Part shown: piece by piece, positions 17,820 through 27,679 of the stretch
How positions within the stretch are numbered: the stretch's first letter is position 1
How the letters are laid out: every line of letters begins with the position of its first letter
DNA from: Paenibacillus sp. JCM 10914
GTDB lineage: Bacteria; Bacillota; Bacilli; Paenibacillales; Paenibacillaceae
DNA: 64,000 nt
Reading direction: 5' to 3'
Assembly: GCF_001315105.1 (NCBI RefSeq)
Contig: NZ_BAZR01000016.1
Span: 1-64,000 of the forward strand
Program-made: the position numbers and the translations under genes
The notes under the pieces: model-generated
Databases searched by the model: none
The model's input: the letters and a program-made list of their open reading frames with translations, nothing else
Told to the model about the DNA's origin: nothing

Positions 17820-18500
17820 ATGCGTGACGAAAACAATCGCAATACTTTAGCCGACTTAACATATCTGGAATTCGAAGCTAAACGGAGAGTATCGGATACC
17901 GAGCTGATTCCGGAGGACGATATGAAGGATGTGAACACCTATACAACTCAAAGCCTTAGCAGCGAGCAAGCAGATCATATCGCTTACGATCAGAACGATT
18001 CAGCTCCAGCCGATGCTGATCCTAGCCTGCTTCATCAGGATCAAAGCGCCAACGAGGCATGGGAGCAGATAGCCAGTGAGGACGCGGCGATTGTTGCGGG
18101 GGAGGATACCGACGAGATGAACCGCGCTCATCCTTCCTCACCGGATATCGCACTGCAAGGTGAGGATGCCGCCGATGAGATCGCTGAACATGAGTGGAGA
18201 TCCGTCGAAGGAGACATCCCTTCCCGCCCAGGCGATGATCTCGTAACTGAATCTTCGCTGGATCCGGTGCAGCGGGTAGAGATGGACGCGGCTATGACCG
18301 GCAGCGGGACAGCATTCATGAAACAAGATATTTTCAAAAACTTCCCTTCTGCTGAAGAGGATAGCGCTCCCTTGGAAGATGTCCCCGACGCAGATGCTAT
18401 AGCGCCTAACAGCCCCGTCGACCCAGCAGCGCCACCAGTCGATCAAATGCACGGCATCGACTTGCTCAATGGCAGCAACGGTGAGGAAGACACTCGCTAA
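17820..18500 (+). CDS. acidic, probably disordered protein
   Basis: 226 residues with AGAAAGGAG before the ATG. The composition is dominated by Asp, Glu, Ala, Ser and Pro, with no predicted membrane segment or hydrophobic core beyond residues 1-30 (LADLTYLEFEAKRRVSD). Family not recognised. The next gene encodes a similar short acidic protein, so the two may be cotranscribed. Confidence 0.65.
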   Translation: MRDENNRNTLADLTYLEFEAKRRVSDTELIPEDDMKDVNTYTTQSLSSEQADHIAYDQNDSAPADADPSLLHQDQSANEAWEQIASEDAAIVAGEDTDEMNRAHPSSPDIALQGEDAADEIAEHEWRSVEGDIPSRPGDDLVTESSLDPVQRVEMDAAMTGSGTAFMKQDIFKNFPSAEEDSAPLEDVPDADAIAPNSPVDPAAPPVDQMHGIDLLNGSNGEEDTR

Positions 18501-18586
18501 AGGTAAGTTCAGGACCCGCCTCCCGCCATTGCAGGATGCGGGTCTTGCCATTCATTTGATTATACATCTAAGGAGGCATTACTCTT

Positions 18587-18790
18587 ATGAATAATCGACC
18601 TGATAAAGAGAATAAACAAATGGAACATGAGCACGGTCTAGTTATCGAACGGGACATCGATGCTGAATCAGGGCTTTTCCGTGAAGACTCCTATCCTGAC
18701 AGTGAGGCCATACCCGATAGCATCCGGCATGAGAAACCAGACGGCAGCGATAGCAGCAATCGTGGAAACCAACCTTCATCCGCAGAATGA
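18587..18790 (+). CDS. short acidic hypothetical protein
   Basis: 67 residues after a clear TAAGGAGG site. Hydrophilic throughout (HGLVIERDIDAESGLFREDS), probably unfolded. No family recognised. Expression is supported by the ribosome site only. Confidence 0.5.
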   Translation: MNNRPDKENKQMEHEHGLVIERDIDAESGLFREDSYPDSEAIPDSIRHEKPDGSDSSNRGNQPSSAE

Positions 18791-18898
18791 AGCACTGGGT
18801 AATAACCATTCCGTAACAAAACTTTGAATCCATCCTTTCACCCATGCTATACCTTCCAACATACACTACACCATATGACTCTGGAAGGATGATGCCAT

Positions 18899-19288
18899 AT
18901 GAAAGGACTGCTGACCCGCATAGGACAGAAGATCACGCTTCAGCAGCGCCTCGCCCTATTAACCGGACACCTGGCTGAGATTAACGCGCCCAATTCAGGT
19001 CTGGAACCTGGCCGAATTCAGCGTGTGTTTCCGAACCGATTTATCAAAGTACAGGGAGAACTGTTCGTTCCATTAAGCTTGAATTCCATTCGCGTATTCA
19101 ATGTTTCTCCCCCTAGACGAAGTATACCTGTAGGAATTCGGACCACTTTCCCGACCGGAGGCGCTTTCAACCGAATACGAATTGTGCGAATCGGCACCGA
19201 TTTCATTGAACTGCTGGGAAAGGATAAGAACCGTTCACGGATCTTGCTGCCCTTGAATAAAGTAGAGGGCATTTTCCCTATCAAATGA
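18899..19288 (+). CDS. small beta-rich hypothetical protein
   Basis: 129 residues with GGAAGGATG upstream. After a basic N-terminal helix (LTRIGQKITLQQRLALLTGH) the protein alternates short strands: PGRIQRVFPNRFIKVQGELFV, IRIVRIGTDFIELLG and RILLPLNKVEGIFPI. The GTDFIEL segment recalls SH3-like small spore proteins such as the DUF2642 group, but I am not confident of the match. The second half has the feel of a Hfq/SH3 barrel. Confidence 0.6.
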   Translation: MKGLLTRIGQKITLQQRLALLTGHLAEINAPNSGLEPGRIQRVFPNRFIKVQGELFVPLSLNSIRVFNVSPPRRSIPVGIRTTFPTGGAFNRIRIVRIGTDFIELLGKDKNRSRILLPLNKVEGIFPIK

Positions 19289-19478
19289 TCCACAGCCTGA
19301 AGACTAGCCAATGACATCAGTACATGCTGAACCAAGCTTCCGGACGACTCCATGTCCGGGGGCTTGTTCAGATCTGGCGCCGGTTACACATCCAAACTTT
19401 AGTCGTACTCCAACATATGATAAGATACATACTGAATATAGACCAAATTTAGACAGATATACACAGGAGGAGTCAATG

Positions 19479-20194
19479 ATGTTGAGATCACAGAAGCGCT
19501 TCTACCCCGCTCTCTTGGTTATTCTTGCCCTGCTGCTCGTTATGACGCATGCGGCCAGAATAACGACACAGGAGCAGGAGATAGTGCAACGGGCGGAAAC
19601 GGCACATCGAATGAAACACCTGCCGAGACACCGCAAGAGCCGGAGACGGAAGGGAACGTTCCTGACCCGAACGCAAGCCACCCCGTGGTTACTATTGAGA
19701 TGGATAGCGGGAAGACCATTAAGCTGGAACTATATCCAGAAGTAGCTCCGAATACGGTCAACAACTTCATCTCGCTGGTTGAGCAAGGCTTTTATGATGG
19801 GACAGGCTTTCACCGCGTCATTCCCGGCTTTATGATTCAGGGGGGCGATCCTGACGGAATGGGTACTGGCGGTCCCGGATACGGCATCGCCGGCGAGTTC
19901 GCGGCCAACGGCTTTGAGAACGACCTGCTGCATACGGAAGGCGTGCTCTCGATGGCCCGGGCACCAGATCCGAACTCGGCCGGATCCCAGTTCTTCATCA
20001 TGGTCGAGGCTGCCCCGTCTCTGGACGGACAATACGCTGCGTTCGGCAAAGTGATTGAAGGAATCGAAGTGGCCCACGAGATCGTGGCGCTGGAACGGGA
20101 CCAAATGGATAAACCACTGGAGTATCCCGTCATGAAAAAAGTAACGGTCGACACCCTGGGCGAAGATTATCCAGAGCCAGAGAAGCAATCTTAA
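19479..20194 (+). CDS. lipoprotein cyclophilin-type peptidyl-prolyl isomerase, frameshifted
   Basis: The start is ATG 19479, eight bases after GGAGG (ATG 19476 also possible). A signal peptide reaches VMT at 19542-19547, where one missing G breaks the frame. With it, ATGACGGCATGC gives the lipobox MTAC, then GQNNDTGAGDSATGGNGTSN, a linker rich in Thr, Glu and Pro, and the isomerase domain. The domain has the cyclophilin core FHRVIPGFMIQGGDPDGMGTG and AGSQFFIM. It folds proteins outside the membrane, anchored by lipid. About 239 residues after correction. Confidence 0.85.
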
Positions 20195-20199
20195 TTGTA

Positions 20200-20238
20200 A
20201 AGGACGGAATCCGTGGTTAACCTCTGGATTCCGTCCTT
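20200..20238. terminator. bidirectional terminator
   Basis: AAGGACGGAATCC and GGATTCCGTCCTT form a 13-bp stem between two convergent genes. Confidence 0.85.
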
Positions 20239-20255
20239 ATTATTTATCCTTTATT

Positions 20256-22367
20256 TCATGGTGTGACTGGTTTCTCGATTACGAACAAACATGTACTGTC
20301 AGGCAAAACGACCGGTTCCCCCTGCTCATCCATAAATTCGATGCGTCCAGCCAGCGCCTCCGTGTATCCATCTTGCAAGTAGTGCCGCTTCTCAAGGATC
20401 AGCGCCTCCGGCCCCAATACCTGCGTAATACAAGCCACAAATTGTTCTGGGGTGAAGTATCCGAACTGTTCCTGTACTTCATGCACGTAAGCCTCCGGCC
20501 CCCAGGTATACGTATAGAGAAACTCCATTGCATCATTGACGGGCATCACGTACTCGTGCACCGAGAGTTGTTCATATGCTATCGTTCGACCTGCAAAATC
20601 TGCCGCATAACGTGCCAGCCACTCCGGCCCATTCGGCTCCAGAAACCGGATTCTCCGTTTAAGCGAGGCTTCTTCCGTCATAATCCCGTCACGAATAATG
20701 ATTCGGCCACCAGGTGTTAACACGTCGTAGGCACTACGAAGCGCTTGTTTAACCGTATTCGGATTAAAACGGACACCATCGGTTTCAATATAAGAATACA
20801 ATTCATGAAGAATGGACGAGAAGATCACGGTACTTACGCTTCCCGGCTCGACGTACTGATGCAGCCGAAGAGCATCTCCCTGCCTGACACACCATCGCTT
20901 CCCTTCAAGGCGCTTACGTTTCTCCAACGCTTCGATAACGTTAAGGGAAATATCGATCCCGATCGGACGCACATCAGGCATACGCTCCTCGATCAGATCG
21001 AGCAGAACGCCTCCTCCTGGGCCGATATCCAGAACCGTATCGCCGGTAATGAAGTCCAGAATAATCTGTTTATAATCGCCTGTACTATTCATATCCTTCA
21101 GGTAGCTCTCTTCGTTATGAAACCGATCATACGCATCGCGCCTGAGACCGAACAGGTCGAACAGCATCAATACGGCTTTCTCGTAGAGCGGTGATTTCTC
21201 CGCTTCGATGCAGAAATCGATCAGTTTATCCGCTGCCTGCGAGAATTCAAACGTGAAGAACAACGTATGCGGCGCACCCGGTTGTTCAATGATTCGATAC
21301 TGTAAATGCGGATTCGCACTTGGCTTACCAATCAGGCAATCCTCCCAATCCAGTTGCCGCAAGTATTGTTCAATCATCCGTTTCTTATACACGTTGAGCT
21401 TCTTGACACCTTTATAATCGTAGTACATATCGTTCATCAGCAGCTCAAAACTAAGATGTGCCGCAGCAGTCGTTGGTTCGTCAACGGGAGATCGATCTTG
21501 CGGATCGGAATGCAGCGCGAGCAGCAGCACTTTCAGAAATTCCTCGAACGAGAAATCCTGCAGCGCAGCTTCCACGTACCAGAGCGTTAATGGCTGTAAA
21601 CCGCGAAGGGCTGCATCAAGCTCCAGCCGCCCTTGCACATTCTCCAACGCCTGCTCGAAGTCCTCACCCTTGGCGATCGAGGCATGCCGCAAGCGCCGCA
21701 GCCGATCTTTAGAACTCCATGGCTTCGATGCGCGCCCATCAGCCATGCCTTGTATAAGGGATGTGATCTCGGTCTGAACGGCATCCCATAAGGAGTTCGA
21801 TACAGCCCCGATAATACAGTGATTCAAGGATGTCAGCAGCCGCACCCACTCCTCGGACGTTAGCCTTCCCCGATCCATAAGCCGCAGCAGCGGAAAGCTA
21901 TCCGCAAGCGCCACTTCCCCGCGAATGTGCTGTCCGAGCAATCCGTGGGTAATAATTAAAGCATGGACCATCTCCCCGCGCTCAGTCATGGTTCCATGAA
22001 CGGCTTCCATATGCCTCTTATACAACTCTGCGGAACCGATATGATGCAGAAACAGATTGACCCCCGTCTGCTGCAGAGAAATCCGCTCACGCCTTGTGCC
22101 ACCCTTGGCCGTCTCGGACCATGCCAGCACATCCTCCAGCAGCTCTTTGATCCAATAGGAGACTTGTAGCGAATCCAGCATAAGCAACGAGCGTTCCACG
22201 TAATCGAGGACAGGGTTGGCATCCGCCAATTCCCTGAAGGAGGTAATGCGTTCCAGATTTATGATTCTCTCCTCGGCAGAAGCGAGCATTTTGAGCCAGG
22301 GGCAGCTTCTCACCGCTTCTTCGTCCCCTTGACGAAAGGCACTAATTTTCTCCAGCGAGCGCAGCAT
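20256..22367 (-). CDS. large protein with C-terminal class I methyltransferase domain
   Basis: About 703 residues; ATG 22367 is preferred because GGGGGAA precedes it. Residues 1-430 are helical and not recognised. Residues about 445-600 form a Rossmann methyltransferase: TVLDIGPGGGVLLDLIEE (SAM loop), PIGIDISLNVIEAL, VIFSSILHELY and LTPGGRIIIRDG. The final part (TWGPEAYVHEVQEQFGYFTP) may bind substrate. The fusion of a long unknown domain to a methyltransferase is unusual; the substrate is unknown. Confidence 0.8.
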   Translation of the reverse strand: MLRSLEKISAFRQGDEEAVRSCPWLKMLASAEERIINLERITSFRELADANPVLDYVERSLLMLDSLQVSYWIKELLEDVLAWSETAKGGTRRERISLQQTGVNLFLHHIGSAELYKRHMEAVHGTMTERGEMVHALIITHGLLGQHIRGEVALADSFPLLRLMDRGRLTSEEWVRLLTSLNHCIIGAVSNSLWDAVQTEITSLIQGMADGRASKPWSSKDRLRRLRHASIAKGEDFEQALENVQGRLELDAALRGLQPLTLWYVEAALQDFSFEEFLKVLLLALHSDPQDRSPVDEPTTAAAHLSFELLMNDMYYDYKGVKKLNVYKKRMIEQYLRQLDWEDCLIGKPSANPHLQYRIIEQPGAPHTLFFTFEFSQAADKLIDFCIEAEKSPLYEKAVLMLFDLFGLRRDAYDRFHNEESYLKDMNSTGDYKQIILDFITGDTVLDIGPGGGVLLDLIEERMPDVRPIGIDISLNVIEALEKRKRLEGKRWCVRQGDALRLHQYVEPGSVSTVIFSSILHELYSYIETDGVRFNPNTVKQALRSAYDVLTPGGRIIIRDGIMTEEASLKRRIRFLEPNGPEWLARYAADFAGRTIAYEQLSVHEYVMPVNDAMEFLYTYTWGPEAYVHEVQEQFGYFTPEQFVACITQVLGPEALILEKRHYLQDGYTEALAGRIEFMDEQGEPVVLPDSTCLFVIEKPVTP

Positions 22368-22467
22368 TCGCAGTTCCCCCACTTCTTAGGATAAAATGTG
22401 TATGAGTGTCGCAATATTGTTACAAGTATATCAGATAGCCTTAATTATGATGAAGGAGTGAATGTAG

Positions 22468-23186
22468 ATGAGTCTAAAGAACAAGACGGCTCTCATTACG
22501 GGCGCAGGTAAAGGAATCGGACGGGCGCTTGCCATTGCCCTGGCCAAAGAAGGAGTCCACGTCGGTCTGATATCCCGAACCGCAGCGATTTGGAATCTCT
22601 GAGTAAGCACATTGCTGATGAATACGGAGTCAAAGCGGTCGTTGCGGTGGGAGACATCTCTGTACAGCATGAAGCGGAAGCTGCCTTCGCCGCAGTGAAC
22701 ATGGAGCTCGGTTCCATTCAGATACTTATTAACAATGCCGGTATCGCCCAATTCGGCAACTTGCTCGATATGCAGCCCGAAGATTGGAAACGCATCGTGG
22801 ACGTCAATCTGATGGGAACCTATCACATGCTTCGTGCCGCATTGCCTGGCATGATTGAACATAACGAGGGCGATGTCGTGAATATCTCATCCACGGCAGG
22901 CGAACGCGGATTCGCGACCGGCTCTGCTTACAACGCTTCCAAATTTGCCGTTATGGGACTGACCGAAGCCGTAATGCAGGAAGTTCGCAAGCACAATATC
23001 CGTGTCACAGCGTTGACCCCGAGCACCGTTAACACAGAGCTTGCGGTCAACGCCGGTCTCAAGATCGGTGTAGAGGATCGCATGATGCAGCCAGAGGATG
23101 TGGCCGAACTCGTACTCGCCGGACTGAAACTCCCGCAGCGCGTATTCATGAAATCCGCCGGAATTTGGACTACCAATCCGCAATAG
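22468..23186 (+). CDS. short-chain dehydrogenase/reductase, FabG-like, frameshifted
   Basis: Start at ATG 22468 with GAAGGAG upstream. TGAGKGIGRALA is the NAD(P) loop. The frame breaks at 22580-22581, where one missing C (ACCCGC to ACCGC) removes SRTRSDLESL; the other half resumes with LSKHIADEYG. Catalytic residues are Ser in VNISSTAGE, Tyr and Lys in SAYNASKFAVM. NNAGIAQFG and TPSTVNTEL are standard SDR motifs. About 240 residues. A ketoacyl or sugar ketone substrate is possible; not determinable. Confidence 0.85.
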
Positions 23187-23209
23187 ATTCAGCGCCTCAA
23201 AAAAGTATA

Positions 23210-23255
23210 AAGGATGCACCCATTATTCGGCTCTGCGGATAATGGGTGCATCCTT
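23210..23255. terminator. strong terminator after the SDR gene
   Basis: AAGGATGCACCCATTAT and its exact complement form a 17-bp stem. Confidence 0.8.
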
Positions 23256-23413
23256 CATTATGACCGACATGTTCACTCATCTTGCCTCATACCAGCCCCA
23301 GGCGCGATTTCGTTGTGCCATACGTGTAAGCTCATGATATAATGACAGGACGTATAAAGGCCAATCGAGTACGCTTCCTTACGTTATATTTATGGAAAGA
23401 AGATGACTACAGC

Positions 23414-24335
23414 ATGATCGCCGACATTTTACTGGAAGTGGTACTTCCTATCTTTGTCCTGATAAGCTTCGGTATTATTCTTCAATATGCCTTCAAGCTG
23501 GATTTGTACACACTTGCCAAAATCAACTTCTATTACATTACGCCCGCGGCTGTATTTATGAGTATGTATGAGTCGCAGATGTCACCTACTGCTGGGTATG
23601 GTCGCCTTATTCTATGCCATCTATATCGCGATTCTCTATGTGATCAGTCTCGCGGTTGCCAAGCAGCGCAAGTTCAACCGCGGCATGAAGGCTGCTTTCA
23701 CCAATTCCATAATTCTGGACAATTCCGGTAATTATGGACTGCCGATTAATGATTTGGCATTCAAAGGAGATGCGTTGGCTGGATCGATTCAGGCGCTGAT
23801 CATGTCATTTCAGAGTCTGTTGACATTCACTTACGGTGTTATCTCCATTCAGGGTGCCAAGACGGAAGGATTATACAAACAGGCCATCATCGGCTTTCTG
23901 AAGATGCCGGTGCCTTATGCGCTCGTGCTCGGTATTCTGCTGCATGCACTCGCGCTGCCGCTGCCGGTATTCATTTCCCAGCCACTGATCTATGCCGATC
24001 AATCGATGGTCGCGATCGCACTGCTGACCTTGGGTGCCCAGATTATCAAGTATCCTTTGCGCCTGCGCAGACTGGATGTTTATCTCAGTGTTCTGCTGCG
24101 CCTGCTGATCGCACCTGCGATCGGCATCCTGATCGTGCTGATGCTCGGACTGAAGGGTATTCCCGCCCAGGCGCTGATTATTGCCTCCGGGATGCCAGCG
24201 GGGGTGAACTCTTCCATACTGGCAGAAGAATATCAGAATGAACCCGATTTCGCTGCACAAACCGTTCTTATTTCGACCATACTAAATGTTATTACCATTA
24301 CTGGCTTAATTACGCTAGCCAAATTTATCGCCTAA
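23414..24335 (+). CDS. AEC family auxin efflux-type transporter, frameshifted
   Basis: Start MIADILLEVVLPIFVLISFG at 23414, with only a weak ribosome site. The frame changes near 23588-23597, after FMSMYESQMS; the second frame continues LLLGMVALFYAIYIA to the stop at 24335. Unlike the other breaks here, this one needs an inserted pair or one removed base. Ten membrane helices in two groups, with the AEC motifs NSIILDNSGNYGLPI and GMPAGVNSSILAEEY. AEC carriers move organic acids or amino-acid derivatives outward; substrate unknown. It lies 27 bases before the MalY-like lyase gene, and the two probably work together. Confidence 0.75.
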
Positions 24336-24362
24336 CTTATCGTAATCAGGAGGAAGTTACAC

Positions 24363-25550
24363 ATGAAATATGATTTTGATCTTGCCATTGACCGAAACCG
24401 CAGCGCTTGCGAGAAGTGGGACAACGTACCCGCGATATTCGGCGTACCCGATGCGCTGCCGATGTGGGTCGCCGACATGGATTTCGCCGCTCCGCCAGCT
24501 GTAATTGAGGCGATGCAAGCAAGGGTTGAACATGGCGTGTTCGGTTATACGTTCCCGACCGAGTCCTATCGCGGAGCCATCGCGAACTGGATGAAACAAC
24601 GTCATGACTGGACCATTCAGCAAGAATGGATTCAATTCTGTCCGGGCGTCGTTCCCGCACTTAGTCTAATCGTGGATGCATTCAGCGAGCCGGGCGATCA
24701 GATCGTCATCCAGACGCCGGTATATCCTCCCTTCTATCGCGTTGTGAAAGAACATGGACGTGAGCTGGTTCATAATCCGCTCGCATTAGGCGAGGACGGC
24801 GATTACACCATGGATTTTGAGGATTTGGAGAAGAGTTTTGCGGGCGGCAAGGTCAAAATGATCATTCTGTGCAGTCCACATAATCCTGTAGGACGAGTAT
24901 GGAGCAGACAAGAGCTGGATCGTCTTGCGACGCTGTGCCAACAATACAATGTGCTGGTTGTCTCCGATGAAATTCACGCAGATCTGGTGTTCGAGACGGG
25001 TGCACACACGCCGTTCGCCGCATTATCGGAAGATGCCGCCGAGCGCTCCATCATCTGTACGGCACCAAGTAAGACGTTCAATATCGCCGGTTTGAACACC
25101 GCCAATATGATCATCCCGAACGCACAGCTTCGCAGCAGATTCCGCAAAATCTTGAATCGCTACTCCATCGGCTCCATCACGCCGATGGGAGCAGCGGCAA
25201 CAGAGGCTGCCTATCGCCATGGCGGCCAGTGGCTGGACGAACTTCTCGTATATATCCGCGGGAACATGGAACTGGTTCAGAGTTACGCTCACGAGCATCT
25301 ACCGGAGCTGAAAGTAAACTTACCGGAAGCAACATACCTGCTATGGATCGACTTTAGAAACATGAATATCTCTCATGAGGAACTAACCCGTTTCCTTGTT
25401 CAGGAAGCGAAGCTGGGACTGAATAGCGGGGCTGCCTTCGGTCTTGATGGTGAAGGCTTCATGCGCATGAACCTGGCTTGTACCCGAGCCACCGTGAAGG
25501 AAGCTTTGTCGCGCCTGCATCGTGCTATTGAAGCTTGGAGAGCGAAGTAA
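24363..25550 (+). CDS. MalY/PatB family aminotransferase (cystathionine beta-lyase type)
   Basis: 395 residues with AGGAGGAAG before the ATG. Fold type I PLP enzyme. The MalY signature is LPMWVADMDFAAPPAV near the start. PLP lysine lies in APSKTFNIAGL, and SDEIHADLV carries the ring Asp. C-S lyases of this group break cystathionine or related thioethers to give homocysteine, pyruvate and ammonia. Gene order with the AEC carrier suggests an amino-acid or thiol metabolite is handled. Confidence 0.88.
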   Translation: MKYDFDLAIDRNRSACEKWDNVPAIFGVPDALPMWVADMDFAAPPAVIEAMQARVEHGVFGYTFPTESYRGAIANWMKQRHDWTIQQEWIQFCPGVVPALSLIVDAFSEPGDQIVIQTPVYPPFYRVVKEHGRELVHNPLALGEDGDYTMDFEDLEKSFAGGKVKMIILCSPHNPVGRVWSRQELDRLATLCQQYNVLVVSDEIHADLVFETGAHTPFAALSEDAAERSIICTAPSKTFNIAGLNTANMIIPNAQLRSRFRKILNRYSIGSITPMGAAATEAAYRHGGQWLDELLVYIRGNMELVQSYAHEHLPELKVNLPEATYLLWIDFRNMNISHEELTRFLVQEAKLGLNSGAAFGLDGEGFMRMNLACTRATVKEALSRLHRAIEAWRAK

Positions 25551-25567
25551 TACATGATAACAAGAGA

Positions 25568-25593
25568 GTCGTGCCTTCTGGCGCGGCTTTTTT
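25568..25593 (+). terminator. terminator after the MalY-like gene
   Basis: GTCGTGCC, loop TTCT, GGCGCGGC (two GU pairs) followed by six T. Confidence 0.8.
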
Positions 25594-25666
25594 GGTTATT
25601 AACACAGAGTCCTCCATCGCTTAACTGGATCATCGGGGTCGATGTCGATATAATAGAGTAGACATC

Positions 25667-26278
25667 ATGGTGAAAGTAGGTAGACAGTCGAACTCTATGA
25701 TCAAACGTAAAAAATCAACCCTAGTACTCATTGTTGTTCTAATGCTTGCGATATTCTACATGCAACTGCAAACGACTATACCCGGCATCATACAAGATCT
25801 TGATTTTGATTTGAGTAAGAAGGACGCTCCGCCTGTAACCGAATTGCATCCTTACGTTCTGAAGCAGAAGAATGAACTGGTTCGTCTAACGGAGGAGAAG
25901 GGAATTACCATCATCATCTCTGACGGCTACCGGAGCCACGAGGAACAGACGCGCATCTACAATCAAGGTCGCACAACGGGGGGGAGCATTGTCACCAATG
26001 CCAAGGCTGGAGAATCCCTACACAACTATGGCCTTGCCATCGATTTCGCATTAAAGCTAAAGGATGGCAGCGTAATTTGGGATATGGAATATGACGGGAA
26101 CAACAACGGCAAATCCGACTGGATGGAAGTCGTTGAAATCGCGAAGAGCTTAGGCTTCCAGTGGGGCGGTGATTGGGCCAATTTCCCGGACTATCCGCAT
26201 CTTCAGATGGATTTCGGCTTAAGCATTCGTGAACTGCAGCGCGGCAAGCGGCCGCCGGAAGATATAGCTATACCATAG
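25667..26278 (+). CDS. M15 family L-alanyl-D-glutamate/D,D-peptidase, membrane-anchored
   Basis: 203 residues; the start at 25667 has no clear ribosome site and ATG 25697 is an alternative. Residues about 10-35 are a membrane anchor or signal. The metal site has the three blocks typical of M15 (VanY/CwlK): SDGYRSHEEQTRIY, SLHNYGLAIDF (His and Asp ligands) and YPHLQMDFG (His ligand, catalytic Glu/Asp nearby). WGGDW is also typical of CwlK. It should cut peptidoglycan stem peptides outside the membrane. Confidence 0.85.
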   Translation: MVKVGRQSNSMIKRKKSTLVLIVVLMLAIFYMQLQTTIPGIIQDLDFDLSKKDAPPVTELHPYVLKQKNELVRLTEEKGITIIISDGYRSHEEQTRIYNQGRTTGGSIVTNAKAGESLHNYGLAIDFALKLKDGSVIWDMEYDGNNNGKSDWMEVVEIAKSLGFQWGGDWANFPDYPHLQMDFGLSIRELQRGKRPPEDIAIP

Positions 26279-26318
26279 ACGAGGATGACTACGTTATAAG
26301 TCGTCCTCGTTTTTTTTC
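26279..26318 (+). terminator. terminator after the M15 peptidase gene
   Basis: ACGAGGATGACT pairs with AGTCGTCCTCGT with one wobble, followed by eight T. Confidence 0.85.
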
Positions 26319-26341
26319 ATGCCCAAAAAGCTCCGAGATGC

Positions 26342-26394
26342 TTGACATCTTTCCTGCCTTTTGGTTATATAGTTATATATATGAGTATATAACT
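26342..26394 (+). promoter_or_regulatory. sigma-A promoter with inverted-repeat operator
   Basis: TTGACA at 26342, a 17-base spacer, TTATAT at 26365, then the inverted repeat AGTTATATA-TATGAG-TATATAACT at 26371-26394 over the start of transcription. The GntR-type regulator encoded next probably binds it and represses its own operon. Confidence 0.8.
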
Positions 26395-26431
26395 AATATT
26401 AAGGTCACAAGAACAAGGTGGTGATTGTTAA

Positions 26432-26815
26432 ATGAGTGGCGGCCATGCAGATAGCAGACCCTTATTCATTCAGATTAAGGAACGTATTGAAGATCAGATT
26501 GTGAACGACCAATTGCATGAAGGTGATCAAGTTCCTTCAACCACGCAGCTATCTCAGTTTTACAAAATCAATCATATTACCGTGCTGAAAGGAATCAATC
26601 TACTGGTAGAATCCGGTCTAATCTATAAGAAAAGAGGGGTTGGTATGTTTGTTGCTGACGGCGCGAAGCAGATGCTGTTGCAATCAAGGAAGAACGCATT
26701 TGCAGACGATTATGTTGTTCCCATGCTTCAAGAAGCCGGTAATCTCGGCTTATCCAATGACGAGCTATTCGAAATCATAAACAAGCTAAAAGGAAGTGAT
26801 CCTCATGAATTATGA
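26432..26815 (+). CDS. GntR family regulator, YtrA type
   Basis: 127 residues. Residues 10-75 are a winged helix of the GntR type: LFIQIKERIEDQIVNDQLHEG, VPSTTQLSQFYKINHITVLK and KRGVGMFVADGA. The short helical tail and lack of a ligand domain place it in the YtrA subfamily, which usually controls an adjacent ABC operon. Its end overlaps the start of the ATPase gene. The inverted repeat at its promoter is the likely site. Confidence 0.9.
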   Translation: MSGGHADSRPLFIQIKERIEDQIVNDQLHEGDQVPSTTQLSQFYKINHITVLKGINLLVESGLIYKKRGVGMFVADGAKQMLLQSRKNAFADDYVVPMLQEAGNLGLSNDELFEIINKLKGSDPHEL

Positions 26816-27677
26816 TGTCCAGTTTGACTCTGTATCGGTACGTTATGGCAATGTTGAAGCCGTTCGCAACGTCTCCTTCCGCCTGGAGAGTGGCAGGATT
26901 TACGGTCTTCTCGGACGCAACGGAGCAGGTAAAACCACGCTATTATCGGTGCTCGCCTCATTCCGGGAACCCTCCGCAGGTTTAGTTACGGTTGGCGGTA
27001 TGCAGCCATTTGAGAACCGGGAGATCATGCAAGAGGTATCCTTTATTTATGATGTCGACTATAAAGATGAGTCGGAGAAGGTCAAGACGATGGTGGAATC
27101 GTTCGCAAGGTATCGGCCGCACTTTGATGCCGCTTATGCGATGGAGCTTGTAGGCAAATTCGGTCTGCCGCCTCAAAAACCACTCAAAGAGTTATCCAAG
27201 GGGATGCAGTCTGCTTTCAACGTATGCATCGGTTTGGCAAGCCGTTCGCCGGTTACCATTCTGGACGAAGTGTATCTTGGCATGGATGCGCCTGCTCGGG
27301 AAATCTTCTACCGCGAACTGCTTGAGGATCAGGCACGGCATCCGAGAACCTTCATTCTCTCCACTCATCTGGTATCGGAGATGGATTATCTGTTCGAAGA
27401 CGTCATCATCATTCACCAGGGCGGGTTCGTGCTCCAAGACGATTATGAATCGTTAACCTCCCGCGGGGTTTCGGTTACGGGTGCAGCTCATGAAGTAGAT
27501 CAATTCATTCAAGGCAAGAAGGTGCTGAATACGCAGCAGCTCGGTGCAACCAAGTCTGTCATGATCTATGGTGAACTGGAAGAAATGGAACGACAAGCTG
27601 CGCAGAGATCTGGACTTGAGCTCGGCCCGATATCGCTTCAGGATCTGTTCATTCATCTAACCGGGGAGGGTCGCTGA
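26805..27677 (+). CDS. ABC transporter ATP-binding protein
   Basis: 290 residues from ATG 26805, preceded by AAAAGGAAG. Walker A GRNGAGKTTLLS, the signature region LSKGMQSAFNV (LSKGM in place of LSGGQ), and Walker B PVTILDEVYLGMD. The substitution in the signature is common in YtrB/EcsA-like ATPases. With the membrane gene that follows and the GntR regulator it makes a YtrA-type ABC operon. Substrate unknown; antibiotics or cell-wall agents are typical signals for YtrA systems. Confidence 0.85.
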   Translation: MNYDVQFDSVSVRYGNVEAVRNVSFRLESGRIYGLLGRNGAGKTTLLSVLASFREPSAGLVTVGGMQPFENREIMQEVSFIYDVDYKDESEKVKTMVESFARYRPHFDAAYAMELVGKFGLPPQKPLKELSKGMQSAFNVCIGLASRSPVTILDEVYLGMDAPAREIFYRELLEDQARHPRTFILSTHLVSEMDYLFEDVIIIHQGGFVLQDDYESLTSRGVSVTGAAHEVDQFIQGKKVLNTQQLGATKSVMIYGELEEMERQAAQRSGLELGPISLQDLFIHLTGEGR

Positions 27678-27679
27678 AT

